Source: Rhabdochromatium marinum (GTDB lineage Bacteria; Pseudomonadota; Gammaproteobacteria; Chromatiales; Chromatiaceae). From it: a stretch of 64,000 nucleotides of DNA. Made by a program: the position numbers and the translations under genes. The stretch lies in NCBI RefSeq assembly GCF_016583795.1, contig NZ_NRRS01000011.1:1-64000 (forward strand). The letters are read 5' to 3'. The notes below the pieces were generated by a model, which ran no database searches, was not told the DNA's origin, and was given only the letters and a program-made list of their open reading frames with translations. Shown one piece after another: positions 1 to 8,754 of this stretch; position 1 is the stretch's first letter, and each line of letters starts with the position of its first letter.

Positions 1-52
1 GGCTCACTTCGATGGTGATCTCTTCGCCCGAACGCCGAACAACCGTGGCCAT
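1..52 (-). CDS. Start of a transposase-like gene, cut by window edge
   Basis: Only the first 17 codons lie in the window (MATVVRRSGEEITIEVS). The ATG is at 52-50 and follows a purine-rich GAGGCGAGGAG stretch that would serve as ribosome binding site. The short N-terminus with an ITIEV-type strand resembles ISKra4-family transposases as I remember them, and it lies just inside what looks like an insertion-sequence end. With 17 residues the family call is a guess. That a translated gene starts here and runs off the left edge is more secure. Confidence 0.4.
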   Translation of the reverse strand, partial: MATVVRRSGEEITIEVS

Positions 53-127
53 GATCGCTCCTCGCCTCATCATTTACAGAGGCTTAGAGCATACTCCTCG
101 AAATAACATCTTGTCGAGGCCGCACCC
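1..127 (-). mobile_element. Insertion sequence end interrupting an omega-RNA copy
   Basis: Read on the minus strand, similarity between the 128-268 block and its copy at 48840-48980 stops abruptly at 128/127. What follows begins GGGTGCGGCC, then holds an inverted pair CCTCGA/TCGAGG, a leader, and a start codon 75 bases in. An abrupt loss of homology followed by a terminal-like sequence and a new gene is what an IS insertion looks like. The other end and any target duplication are outside the window. Confidence 0.45.
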
Positions 128-268
128 TCCTGATCTTCCAGAGTCCGGGACTGAGGAAGCATCCCGGAGTGGGTCTTGACGACCTGTTGCAAACGCAGCG
201 GATTTTCACCGCTTTCCCTGGTCAACCCAGCTCTTTCAAGCTCCGGCCTTCAGGCCGGGGTAGTTGAC
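128..268 (-). ncRNA. Truncated omega-RNA-like scaffold (ISC left-end copy)
   Basis: On the minus strand this 141-base block matches 48840-48980 with five mismatches by eye. It includes the left-end hairpin CCGGCCTGAAGGCCGG (about 248-263). At 48840 the same block precedes an IscB-type gene, so it is read here as the 5' part of an omega RNA and left end of an ISC-type element. It begins 24 bases after the orn stop codon and is cut off at 128 by the insertion sequence. No IscB coding sequence is visible here; the rest may lie beyond the left edge. Confidence 0.6.
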
Positions 269-292
269 GCGCTTAGGCGACCGCTTGGTTTG

Positions 293-841
293 CTATTGCT
301 CACGCAGAAATTCGGCTCGATAGTATTTGAGTTCCGCGATGGACTCCCGAATATCGGCCAGCGCCTCGTGACGATTTTGCTTCTTGAAAGCTTCCGTCAG
401 CGCCGGTGCCCAGCGCTGAGCAAGAATTTTCAGCGTGCTGACATCCAGATTGCGATAATGAAAAAAATGCTCCAGTCGCGGCATGAAGCGCGCGAGAAAG
501 CGCCGATCCTGGCAAATGCTGTTGCCGCACAGCGGCGATTTACCGGCCTGGCAGTAGCGCTGCACAAAACTCAGCAGCTGCCGCTCGGCACTGGCTTCAT
601 CCTGATCGCTGAAGCGCACCCGTTCGATCAAGCCGGATTCACCATGATGCTGGCGATTCCATTCATCCATGCCCGCTAGCACTTCTTCCGATTGATGCAC
701 TGCAATGCACGGCCCTTCAGCCACCACTTCCAACTGACTATCGGTAATAATAACCGCCATCTCCAGGATGCGGTCGGTGAAAGGATCCAGCCCGGTCATT
801 TCCAGATCCATCCAGATCAGGTTATCTTCACTGCCCGCCAT
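293..841 (-). CDS. orn: Oligoribonuclease
   Basis: A 182-aa cytoplasmic 3'-to-5' exoribonuclease that degrades two- to five-nucleotide RNA fragments, including pGpG from cyclic di-GMP turnover. The DEDDh catalytic set is visible: D12 and E14 in the DLEMTG motif, D112 in the CQDRRF stretch, H158 and D163 in RHEALADI. Full length for the family. It is divergent from rsgA, the usual gammaproteobacterial arrangement. An omega-RNA-like element sits just beyond its stop codon and leaves the reading frame intact. Confidence 0.96.
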   Translation of the reverse strand: MAGSEDNLIWMDLEMTGLDPFTDRILEMAVIITDSQLEVVAEGPCIAVHQSEEVLAGMDEWNRQHHGESGLIERVRFSDQDEASAERQLLSFVQRYCQAGKSPLCGNSICQDRRFLARFMPRLEHFFHYRNLDVSTLKILAQRWAPALTEAFKKQNRHEALADIRESIAELKYYRAEFLREQ

Positions 842-975
842 GCTATGTCACGTCCATTTTCGTTCAGAACAACACCGATGAAACGCCTAAAATCCACGCG
901 CCCACACTCCAAACTTCGCGAGCATCCTACCCCGATCAGAGGCCTATTCAAACCCTAATCGCTTCGCTGACCAAG

Positions 976-2001
976 ATGCCACGGCGGCGCCTGTCCGAGC
1001 AGCAACTGAAACGCATCCAAGCGATTCAGGACCGCCGCCGTCGCCAGCGCGAAACGCGCGCCGAGCAACAACTCGCCGAAGCCGGCGCGGCGGAGGATGG
1101 CGCAGCGCAACAGGGACGAGTGGCGGTGCGCCATGGCGCCAATTTAGCCGTGGAGGGCGCCGACGGACAAATCATTCATTGCGTCAGTCGGCGTCATATT
1201 GGTGATCCGGTCTGTGGTGACCGCGTCATCTGGCAGCCCACCGGCGCCGGCACCGGAGTGGTGATCGCCCTTGAACCGCGCCACAGTCTGCTCAGCCGCC
1301 CGGATGGCGGTGGCCGCTCCAAACCGCTGGCCGCGAACCTGACTCAGATCGCCGTGGTATTTGCGCCGGAACCCGCCCCCGCCGGTGATCTGCTCGATCA
1401 GTATCTGATTGCCGCCGAACACATCGGCGTTCAGGCCTTGCTGCTGTGCAACAAATCCGATTTGCTTGATGAACATCAGCACACGCAAGGCTTCTTTGCA
1501 AGCTTGGCGGCCTATGAGCGTATCGGCTATCCGCTGCTCTATCTGAGCATGCACCAGCGCTTCGGGATGGCGTCCCTGCTGGAGTGTCTGCATCATCAGA
1601 CCAGTCTGTTGGTGGGGCAATCCGGCGTGGGCAAATCCTCCATCACCCAAGCCTTGCTACCCGATCAGGCAGTGCAAATCGGCCAGTTATCGCGCGCCAC
1701 CGGACTGGGGCGCCATACCACCTCGACGGCCAGTTGCTATCGGCTGCCCGGCGGCGGACATCTGATCGATTCTCCGGGGGTACGCAGCTTTCGCCTGCCG
1801 CCGCTCAGTCGTGCTGAGTTGGAACAGGGCTTTCGGGAATTTCGCCCGCATCTTGGTCATTGCCGCTTTGCCGATTGCAGCCATGATGCCGAGCCGGACT
1901 GCGCGATTCGCGCCGCCGTGGCGGCCGGTCAGATTACCCCTGAGCGGCTTGACATCTTTCACCGTCTCGGCAAGCGTCTGACGCGCAGCACCGCTTCCTG
2001 A
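976..2001 (+). CDS. rsgA: Small ribosomal subunit biogenesis GTPase RsgA
   Basis: A 341-aa circularly permuted GTPase that acts late in 30S subunit maturation. The G motifs occur in permuted order: G4 NKSD at 159-162, G1 GQSGVGKS at 214-221, a switch region near 245-251 and G3 DSPG at 265-268. An N-terminal OB-fold region precedes the GTPase domain. A C-terminal zinc site is formed by C296, C301, H303 and C309. The basic N-terminal tail is typical. Divergent from orn, with about 134 bases between them. Confidence 0.96.
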   Translation: MPRRRLSEQQLKRIQAIQDRRRRQRETRAEQQLAEAGAAEDGAAQQGRVAVRHGANLAVEGADGQIIHCVSRRHIGDPVCGDRVIWQPTGAGTGVVIALEPRHSLLSRPDGGGRSKPLAANLTQIAVVFAPEPAPAGDLLDQYLIAAEHIGVQALLLCNKSDLLDEHQHTQGFFASLAAYERIGYPLLYLSMHQRFGMASLLECLHHQTSLLVGQSGVGKSSITQALLPDQAVQIGQLSRATGLGRHTTSTASCYRLPGGGHLIDSPGVRSFRLPPLSRAELEQGFREFRPHLGHCRFADCSHDAEPDCAIRAAVAAGQITPERLDIFHRLGKRLTRSTAS

Positions 2002-2019
2002 GGACCGGGGACGCGCAGT

Positions 2020-2520
2020 TCAATCCAGCGCAACCGACACCAGCACCGGCGCCGGTTGGCCCCGGGCATCAAGATCGAAAGCCTGCCACAGAGTGGCATA
2101 GCTCAGCCCGAGTTGCGGATGACATTCCTCGGGGGCCACAGCTGCCAGGGGCGCCAGCACAAAGGCATAGTCGAGAATATCCTCGCGGGGCACCTGATAT
2201 CCTTCAATCGGCCCGATCATCTGACCATAGGTCAGCAGATCCAGGTCGAGCGTGCGCGGAGCAAATTTGTCCTCGCTGCGTTCGCGGCCCTGAGCGTCTT
2301 CAATTGCATTCAGGATTGCATTCAGGGCACTGACCGTCAGCTGGGTCTGAATGCCCACTACCAGATTAAAAAACGGCGGCCCGGTGGTTCCAATGGCCTG
2401 GGTTTCGTAGATGGGTGACAGCCGCAGCGTGCCAAAACGCTGGCGCAACTCACGCAAGCCACCAGCAATCGAGGCTTCTCGGCGCAAATTGCTGCCAACG
2501 CTGATCCAGCAAGACACCAT
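2020..2520 (-). CDS. folK: HPPK (folate biosynthesis pyrophosphokinase)
   Basis: 166 aa. 2-Amino-4-hydroxy-6-hydroxymethyldihydropteridine pyrophosphokinase transfers pyrophosphate from ATP to 6-hydroxymethyl-dihydropterin. Visible are the N-terminal SVGSNL strand, the family sequence APRTLDLDLL with its metal-binding aspartates, and a late PREDILDYAFVLAPL segment. It lies 10 bases downstream of folB on the same strand, so the two consecutive folate steps are probably co-transcribed. Convergent with rsgA, 18 bases apart. Confidence 0.94.
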   Translation of the reverse strand: MVSCWISVGSNLRREASIAGGLRELRQRFGTLRLSPIYETQAIGTTGPPFFNLVVGIQTQLTVSALNAILNAIEDAQGRERSEDKFAPRTLDLDLLTYGQMIGPIEGYQVPREDILDYAFVLAPLAAVAPEECHPQLGLSYATLWQAFDLDARGQPAPVLVSVALD

Positions 2521-2530
2521 GATGGCTGTG

Positions 2531-2899
2531 CTAAGAATCCCGGCCGGGCTGACAGCCCCGCTCGATGATCACTCCAACGCCCTCGGCATCAGTCACCGCA
2601 CCAAGTTTGTTCAGGCGCAGACGCACCCAGGGCACTGCGAATTCCTCACGAATCAGGGTCGCGCACGCTTCGGCCAGGGTCTCAACCAGCTCATAGCGCG
2701 CCTCGCCCACGAACTGCTTGAGCCGCTTGGCGACTGCTTTATAGTTCAGTGCCTGTTGAATCTGATCCGTGGCGGCCGCTGCGGCCACATCAGCGGCCAT
2801 TTCGATATCCAGAATCACCGGCTGGCGGATTGTTTTCTCCCAGTCGTAGATACCGATGGTGGTCTCGATTCGCAGGCCGGTTAGAAAAACTATGTCCAT
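2531..2899 (-). CDS. folB: Dihydroneopterin aldolase
   Basis: 122 aa. Cleaves 7,8-dihydroneopterin to 6-hydroxymethyl-dihydropterin and glycolaldehyde, the step before FolK. The N-terminus MDIVFLTGLRIETTIGIYDWEK and the LNYKAVAKRL and ETLAEACA segments are the expected FolB blocks. First gene of a folB-folK unit, divergent from plsY as in many gammaproteobacteria. Confidence 0.94.
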   Translation of the reverse strand: MDIVFLTGLRIETTIGIYDWEKTIRQPVILDIEMAADVAAAAATDQIQQALNYKAVAKRLKQFVGEARYELVETLAEACATLIREEFAVPWVRLRLNKLGAVTDAEGVGVIIERGCQPGRDS

Positions 2900-3042
2900 T
2901 CTTTCGCTGTCAATCGGCAGTGGAAATCCTCAACAGGATAGGCCATCGCCTGCGTCCTGACCAGCGCTGTTCGGGCCGCCGCCAGCGGTGACTCGATTGG
3001 GACACTTGACCGGGACGCAGGCAAACAGTCAAATGGCCACCT

Positions 3043-3660
3043 ATGAACATCATTACTGTTACTCTACCGTTTGTGCTCAGCGTTGCGGCCTATCTGCTCG
3101 GCTCCGTCTCCAGTGCCATTATCGTCTGCCGGCTCATGGGCTTGCCAGACCCGCGCACCCAGGGGTCCGGCAACCCTGGCGCCACCAATGTGCTGCGTAT
3201 CGCCGGTGACCAGGGCAAGCTGGCGGCCGGGATTACCCTGCTGGGCGACAGCCTCAAGGGTCTGCTGCCAATGCTCGCTGCCCATCTGCTCGACGCCGGC
3301 CCTGAAACCCTGGCTGCCGTCGGACTGGCCGCTTTTCTCGGGCATCTGTACCCGGTGTTCTTTAGTTTTCGCGGTGGCAAGGGGGTGGCGACCGCCTTGG
3401 GCGTGCAATTTGGCCTCTACTGGCCGATTGGCCTGGGCGTGGCCGCTATCTGGCTGTTTGTCGCCAAGGTGCTGAAAATTTCCTCCCTTTCAGCGCTGAT
3501 TTCCATGGCACTGGCACCGGTGCTGGTATGGCTGCTATACCCGCAGCCCGAACTCATCGGCATGCAGCTGGTGATTACCGGCATCCTGTTCTGGCGCCAC
3601 CGCAGCAACATCCGCAAACTGATCGCCGGGAAGGAAGACAGCATTGGCGGGAACGCTTGA
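3043..3660 (+). CDS. plsY: Glycerol-3-phosphate acyltransferase PlsY
   Basis: 205-aa inner-membrane acyltransferase that transfers the acyl group of acyl-phosphate to glycerol-3-phosphate, the first step of phospholipid synthesis. Several hydrophobic helices are visible. The three PlsY motifs are present: GSVSSA near the N-terminus, the GSGNPGATN loop, and FRGGKGVAT, plus WRHRSNIRKL at the C-terminus. Full length. Divergent from folB. Confidence 0.95.
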   Translation: MNIITVTLPFVLSVAAYLLGSVSSAIIVCRLMGLPDPRTQGSGNPGATNVLRIAGDQGKLAAGITLLGDSLKGLLPMLAAHLLDAGPETLAAVGLAAFLGHLYPVFFSFRGGKGVATALGVQFGLYWPIGLGVAAIWLFVAKVLKISSLSALISMALAPVLVWLLYPQPELIGMQLVITGILFWRHRSNIRKLIAGKEDSIGGNA

Positions 3661-3714
3661 CCGTGCAAGTGCGCCAGCAAGACACTGAGCAGCATCGCCA
3701 GTAAAGCACCACGC

Positions 3715-3933
3715 ATGCCCCCCTTCCCCGCTGAACTCAGCCTGAATGGCCTGTTCATCCCTCCCTGGCTGCCGGCGCTGGGAAGTGGCTGGTTGCTGGC
3801 CTGGCTGCTGGGCCAGCTGGCCAATGCCTGGGGCTTGAGTCGCTGGATCTGGCATCCACCGCTGTTTTTTCTCGCCCTGGTCATCGCCTGTTCGGTGTTG
3901 ATGGGCGCTACCTTCTTCCCCTGCTTTGGTTGA
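3715..3933 (+). CDS. aaeX: DUF1656 membrane protein (AaeX-like)
   Basis: 72 aa with two hydrophobic segments (roughly 18-38 and 48-66), the pattern of the small DUF1656/AaeX proteins. These always accompany an AaeA-type adaptor and an AaeB-type FUSC transporter; both follow here, with the next reading frame overlapping or abutting this stop codon. The molecular role of AaeX is not established. Symbol assigned from context and size. Confidence 0.75.
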   Translation: MPPFPAELSLNGLFIPPWLPALGSGWLLAWLLGQLANAWGLSRWIWHPPLFFLALVIACSVLMGATFFPCFG

Positions 3934-3938
3934 TCAGC

Positions 3939-4910
3939 ATGCCCCAAGATCACGCCTCGGCTTCTGCCGCCACATCCCCACCCCGCGCTCCGCACCGCCG
4001 CTCCTGGTCGAGCATTCCCGATCCACTGCGGGTGCTGATCACCCTGAGCATGGTGGTCATTGCCTGTGTGGCGCTGTTGTGGGCCTGGCGGTCGCAGCAG
4101 GCCCATCCCTGGACGCGCGATGGCCAGGTGTTGGCACAGGTGATCGGCGTGGCGCCCCAGGTGTCCGGACCGGTGGTGCGCCTGCATGTGCAGGACAATC
4201 AGCCGATTCAGGCCGGTGACTTGCTGTTTGAACTTGATCCCCGCTTGTACCAGCAGGCTGTCGCACAGGCCCAGGCTGATCTGACCCAGGCCCAGGCCGA
4301 GGCCCAGAGCGCCCAGGCCGATGCCGCGCGGGCCACCCGGCTGCACCAAAGCGGTGATCTGGCCGATGAGGCCTATGATTTGAAAATCGCCGCCAGCACC
4401 TCGGCCGCTGCGGTCGTGCAAGCGGCGGCGGCGCGCCTGGATGCTGCCCAGCTCAAATTACAGCTGACCCGCGTCAGCGCACCGGTGTCGGGCTATGTGA
4501 CCAATCTGACTCTGGATGTCGGGCACTATGCGCAGGTGGGTGTGGCGCAGCTGGCGCTGATCGATCAGGATTCGTTTTGGGTCACCGGCTATTTTAAGGA
4601 AACCGATCTGCCCGCAATCCGCGTCGGCGCACCGGCCGCCGTCACTCTGATGGCCCACCCGCAGCAGCCGCTGCGCGGTGAGGTGGCGAGCATCGCCCAT
4701 GGCATCGCGCGGCGCAATCTGGGCACCAACCCCAGCGGGCTGGCCGAGGTTTCCCCCACCTTTGAATGGATCCGCCTCGCTCAGCGCATTCCGGTGCACA
4801 TCCGCCTGCACGAACCCCCTCCGGAGATTCCGCTGCGCATCGGCACCACCGCCAGCGTAGCCATCCTACCCAGCCCTGAGGCCGCTCCCCAAACCACGGC
4901 CACACCATGA
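3939..4910 (+). CDS. aaeA: HlyD-family efflux adaptor (AaeA/EmrA-like)
   Basis: About 323 aa. Periplasmic adaptor of an efflux pump: one N-terminal membrane helix (about 30-50), a biotinyl-lipoyl-like segment (VLAQVIGVAPQVSGPVV), an Ala/Gln-rich alpha-helical hairpin around residues 100-155, and the second lipoyl half (RVSAPVSGYVTNL). A TTG at 3930 overlapping the previous stop codon is an alternative start; the ATG at 3939 is preferred. The end overlaps aaeB by four bases, which implies translational coupling. Confidence 0.88.
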   Translation: MPQDHASASAATSPPRAPHRRSWSSIPDPLRVLITLSMVVIACVALLWAWRSQQAHPWTRDGQVLAQVIGVAPQVSGPVVRLHVQDNQPIQAGDLLFELDPRLYQQAVAQAQADLTQAQAEAQSAQADAARATRLHQSGDLADEAYDLKIAASTSAAAVVQAAAARLDAAQLKLQLTRVSAPVSGYVTNLTLDVGHYAQVGVAQLALIDQDSFWVTGYFKETDLPAIRVGAPAAVTLMAHPQQPLRGEVASIAHGIARRNLGTNPSGLAEVSPTFEWIRLAQRIPVHIRLHEPPPEIPLRIGTTASVAILPSPEAAPQTTATP

Positions 4911-7141
4911 CGGTTGCCGACTGGCTGCGCTGGCGCCCAACCGCTGCGGTCAATGCGGCCAAGACGGCGGCAGGCATTCTGCTCGCCTGGGTGTTAGTGC
5001 TGTGGTTCCAATGGCCGGATGCCTTTCTGGCGCCTATGACGGTGCTGTTTTTGCAAACCCCCTATCTGGGTGCCTCGCTGCGCAAGGGGTTGATGCGGGT
5101 GTTTGGCACCCTGGCCGGTGCCCTGCTGGTGCTCCTGCTGCTGGCCGGGTTGATTCAGGAGCGCTGGGCGCTGCTCGGTGCGCTTTCGCTGGTCATTGGG
5201 CTGTCGGTGTATCAGATTCGCGCCAGCCGTTATGGCTATGCCTGGTTCATGCTGGCAATCACCGCCACCATCATCGCTGCCGATGCCTTTGGTACACCAG
5301 AGCTGGCATTTCAGCTCGTGGTTTATCGCACCTCAGAGGCGGTACTTGGCATTCTGATTGTGCTGGTGATCAATGGGCTGTTCTGGCCGCGCACCGCCGG
5401 TGGAGTGTATCGCCAGCGTTGGGCTGAGTCCCTGGAGCAGCCGGTAGAGTATCTGCGTGCGCTGGCTGGAGCGCTGCGCAGCTCAGATGCTGGTGCCATT
5501 CCAAGCGCACCACCGCAGTTGTTTGGCGCCTCGGTTCGACTGCGCGAGATCCTCACTGCCGCCGCGCTCGACAGCAGCGGCTTTCGCCGCTTGCGCCGCA
5601 CCTATGAGGCACAGATTCGCCAGCTCAGTGCCGTCACGGGCGCCCTGCTGGCCCTGGTCGAAACCCTGCGCCTGGCCACCGAGGGCGAGAACCCCATTCT
5701 GCACCACAGCCACCGCGCCCCCCTGGCGCAAACCCTGGACGATCTAGCCGAGGCGCTTGCGGCCTGTCGTGCGCCGGCCGCCCAAGAGCAATCGCCCCAA
5801 GCGCGGATGGAGCGACCTGAACCGCTGGCAATTGATGTCCCGGCACTGTCCCCCCGTGTCGGGCCGGCGGTGCATCGCGACAGCGCATTTTTGCAGGCCA
5901 TCACCCATCAGTGCCGCATGCTAACGACTGCCATCACCCGCTTGCGCCAAGCCACTGCGGCCATTGCAGCTGAACGCCCGCTGCCCGCCGCCGCGCTGCC
6001 GACCGAGGTGGCCCTACCGCTGTCGGTGCGCCTGCAAGCAAATCTGCCCCATGCCATTGTGGCCATGTTGGCCTTTTGGCTCAGCCTGTTGATCTGGTTT
6101 CAATGGCAGTGGCCACCCAGCGGTTTTATGGGTGCGTTGATGGCGGTGGTCATTGTTGGTATCGACACTCTGAATGATCGCCCGGCCGAGCAACCAGGCC
6201 GGCGGGTGTTCCTTGGCGCCCTGGCCGGAGCCCTACTCACCGCGCCCCTTTATCTGCTGGTGCTGCCACGCCTGGATGGCTGGGTTGAGCTGCTGCTGGT
6301 GCTGCTGCCGTTTTACTACCTTGGGCTCTATTTTTTCCACGCCCATGACAAGCCGCACAATTTGGTGTTTCTTGGCCTGTTGTTGATGGCCATCTTAATG
6401 CCGCGGCTTGCACCCGAGCAAAGCTACAGCCTCATTGACTATCTCAACAGCGCGCTCAGCATCCTCAGCGGTTACGCGCTTGGTCTGCTGACACTGGGCA
6501 TCGGGCTTGGCCAACGCCCCCATGCACTGCTCAGACGCCATCTGCAAGCCTTGCTGACCAGCATCGCTCACGCCCAACAGGCATTGGCCGAACGCCGCGC
6601 GCCCGATTTTATCGCGCAGATGCAGCGCGCAGAGCAGCACCAACGCGAGCTGTTGCAGCGCCTGAGCCAGGTCGCGCCCCTGGCATTCGACCCCTGTGTA
6701 CCACACAACGATCAAGCGCGCATTGATGCCCTGGTGGCCGCCGCGCAGAGCCTGAGCATTCGCGCCCGTGCGCTACAGCGGGCGCGCGCGGGCTTTCGTC
6801 ACCAGCCCAACGTAGCACTGCCCGCATCACGTCAGGGACCGGGGATGTGGCACCGACCCCAGCTCGGGCGCCGCTATCGACGGGTGTTCGCCGTGCTGCT
6901 ACTGCAACTGCGCGTACGCCTCGATCACCCCCAACAGCCGATTGGACTGGCCGCACTCGACCGCCTGCGCGCCTGGGTGCGACCGGAGCTGACACACCTG
7001 AATACCGCAGCCCCCACTGTCGATCCGCTGTATCCACTCATCATCGCCGGTTACTACCTTGGTGTGGCGCGCGCACTGCGGGAATTCACCGCAGCGGTTG
7101 AGGCCATCGACTGGGCAGCCTGGCGCCAGCCGCGTTTTTGA
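4907..7141 (+). CDS. aaeB: FUSC-family aromatic acid exporter (AaeB-like)
   Basis: 744 aa. Inner-membrane transporter of the aromatic acid exporter (FUSC/PF04632-like) family, expected to expel aromatic carboxylic acids together with AaeA. It has two blocks of hydrophobic helices (about 15-155 and 375-530), each followed by a long cytoplasmic alpha-helical region, matching the duplicated FUSC layout. Third gene of aaeXAB. The substrate cannot be read from the sequence. Confidence 0.88.
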   Translation: MTVADWLRWRPTAAVNAAKTAAGILLAWVLVLWFQWPDAFLAPMTVLFLQTPYLGASLRKGLMRVFGTLAGALLVLLLLAGLIQERWALLGALSLVIGLSVYQIRASRYGYAWFMLAITATIIAADAFGTPELAFQLVVYRTSEAVLGILIVLVINGLFWPRTAGGVYRQRWAESLEQPVEYLRALAGALRSSDAGAIPSAPPQLFGASVRLREILTAAALDSSGFRRLRRTYEAQIRQLSAVTGALLALVETLRLATEGENPILHHSHRAPLAQTLDDLAEALAACRAPAAQEQSPQARMERPEPLAIDVPALSPRVGPAVHRDSAFLQAITHQCRMLTTAITRLRQATAAIAAERPLPAAALPTEVALPLSVRLQANLPHAIVAMLAFWLSLLIWFQWQWPPSGFMGALMAVVIVGIDTLNDRPAEQPGRRVFLGALAGALLTAPLYLLVLPRLDGWVELLLVLLPFYYLGLYFFHAHDKPHNLVFLGLLLMAILMPRLAPEQSYSLIDYLNSALSILSGYALGLLTLGIGLGQRPHALLRRHLQALLTSIAHAQQALAERRAPDFIAQMQRAEQHQRELLQRLSQVAPLAFDPCVPHNDQARIDALVAAAQSLSIRARALQRARAGFRHQPNVALPASRQGPGMWHRPQLGRRYRRVFAVLLLQLRVRLDHPQQPIGLAALDRLRAWVRPELTHLNTAAPTVDPLYPLIIAGYYLGVARALREFTAAVEAIDWAAWRQPRF

Positions 7142-7143
7142 TT

Positions 7144-8673
7144 ATGACGACCTCCAAAGACGGTTATATCCTCGCCATTGATCAAGGCACCACCAGCACG
7201 ACGGTGCTGATTTTCGATCACGCCGGGCAGGTGCGCGGACGCGCCAGTGCCGAGTTCACCCAGCACTATCCGGAACCAGGTCAGGTTGAGCACGATGCTG
7301 AGGAAATCATCAGCGTTACTCTGGGAGTGATTGCTGAGGCCCTGCGCGCGGGACGCATCAACGCTGACAGTCTGCACGGCATCGGCATCACCAATCAGCG
7401 CGAAACCGTGGTGATCTGGGAGCGCGCCAGCGGCACCCCCATCGGGCGCGCCATTGTCTGGCAGGATCGGCGCACCGCCGCGCACTGCGAGGCACTCAAG
7501 GCTCAGGGGCTGGAGGCGATGATTCGCGCCAAAACCGGCTTGGTGATTGATCCCTACTTCTCCGCTACCAAGCTCGCCTGGTTGCTGGAACATCGCCCTG
7601 GCCTGCGCCGGCGTGCCGAGCGTGGTGAGATCTGCTTTGGCACCATCGACGCCTGGCTGATCTTCCGGCTCACCAATGGCCGGGTGCATGTCACTGATGT
7701 CACCAATGCCTCGCGCACCCTGTTGTACAACATCCATCAGCTCGACTGGGATCAGGAGCTGCTGGAGCTGTTCAAGATCCCGCGCGCTATGCTGCCCGAG
7801 GTGCGCCCCTCCTCGGCCATTCATGGCAAGACCGATCCGCAGTTTTTCTTTGGCACCCGGCCCATCCCGCTGGCTGGCATCGCCGGGGATCAGCAGGCAG
7901 CCTTGTTTGGTCAAGCTTGCCATCGTCCCGGCATGGCGAAAAACACCTATGGCACCGGCTCCTTCGTGCTGATGAATACCGGCACCGAGGCCGTGGCCAG
8001 CAGCGCCCGGCTGCTGACCACCATCGCCTGGGGCATCGGTACTGAGCCGGTGGAATACGCCTTGGAGGGCGCTATTTTCGTGACTGGCTCGGCGGTGCAA
8101 TGGCTGCGTGATGGGCTGGGCATTATCGAACAGGCCGCCGAGACCAGCACCCTCGCCGCTAGCGTGCCGGACAATCAGGGGGTCTATTTCGTGCCGGCAC
8201 TGACCGGGCTGGGCGCGCCGCATTGGGATCCCTATGCACGCGGTCTGCTGATTGGCTTGACCCGTGGCACCAGCCGAGCGCACATCGCCCGCGCGGCCCT
8301 GGAGAGCATGGCCTACCAAACCCTGGATGTGATCGAAGCCATGCAAGAGGACTCCGGCATCGCGCTCAGTGCCCTGCGCGCCGATGGTGGTGCGGCGGTT
8401 AATCGGCTGATGATGCAATTTCAGACCGATCTGCTCGGGGTGCCGGTGGAGGTGCCAAGCATTGTCGAAACCACTGCTCTGGGCGCGGCCTATCTGGCCG
8501 GACTGGCGGTGGGGTTTTGGGATTCGCGCGCGGAACTGGCGGAGAAATGGGCACTGGATGTGCGTTATCGCCCGGCCATGGAGGAGGAACAACGCCAGCA
8601 TCTGGTCGGGCGCTGGCGGCGGGCGCTGGAGCTAGCACGGGGTTGGGCGCTGGAAGAACCCCGGAGTGGTTAA
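7144..8673 (+). CDS. glpK: Glycerol kinase
   Basis: 509 aa. Phosphorylates glycerol to glycerol-3-phosphate with ATP. Visible are the N-terminal phosphate-binding strand [10 protein letters not shown], the NQRET and WQDRR substrate-site motifs, the [11 protein letters not shown] adenosine loop and the FGGY signature region around [14 protein letters not shown]. The ATG at 7144 comes three bases after the aaeB stop; a TTG at 7138 is in frame but less likely. No glycerol facilitator or glpD lies beside it. Its position behind an efflux operon is unusual, while plsY, which uses the product, is 3.5 kb upstream. Confidence 0.95.
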   Translation: MTTSKDGYILAIDQGTTSTTVLIFDHAGQVRGRASAEFTQHYPEPGQVEHDAEEIISVTLGVIAEALRAGRINADSLHGIGITNQRETVVIWERASGTPIGRAIVWQDRRTAAHCEALKAQGLEAMIRAKTGLVIDPYFSATKLAWLLEHRPGLRRRAERGEICFGTIDAWLIFRLTNGRVHVTDVTNASRTLLYNIHQLDWDQELLELFKIPRAMLPEVRPSSAIHGKTDPQFFFGTRPIPLAGIAGDQQAALFGQACHRPGMAKNTYGTGSFVLMNTGTEAVASSARLLTTIAWGIGTEPVEYALEGAIFVTGSAVQWLRDGLGIIEQAAETSTLAASVPDNQGVYFVPALTGLGAPHWDPYARGLLIGLTRGTSRAHIARAALESMAYQTLDVIEAMQEDSGIALSALRADGGAAVNRLMMQFQTDLLGVPVEVPSIVETTALGAAYLAGLAVGFWDSRAELAEKWALDVRYRPAMEEEQRQHLVGRWRRALELARGWALEEPRSG

Positions 8674-8689
8674 TGCCGAACAGAGCCGC

Positions 8690-8736
8690 CGGCAATAGCA
8701 GGTGAGAGCGAGTAGAATCACCTGATCTCACCCTGC
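8690..8736. promoter_or_regulatory. Imperfect inverted repeat before chemoreceptor gene
   Basis: Between glpK and the chemoreceptor gene, GCAGGTGAGA and TCTCACCCTGC form an imperfect inverted repeat with about 20 bases between the arms. It lies about 20-65 bases upstream of the receptor start. It could be an operator or a weak glpK terminator; there is no T-run. Confidence 0.3.
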
Positions 8737-8754
8737 GAATAAAGAGTGAACCCG

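Noticed and set aside
176-679. Plus-strand frame spanning the omega-RNA remnant and orn
   Set aside because: Antisense to orn and to the non-coding block; the same N-terminal translation appears antisense to the second omega-RNA copy, which explains it as a repeat shadow.
7054-8601. 515-codon open frame on the minus strand
   Set aside because: It lies wholly opposite glpK, which has clear family motifs. High GC content leaves long antisense frames open; the translation has no recognisable domain.
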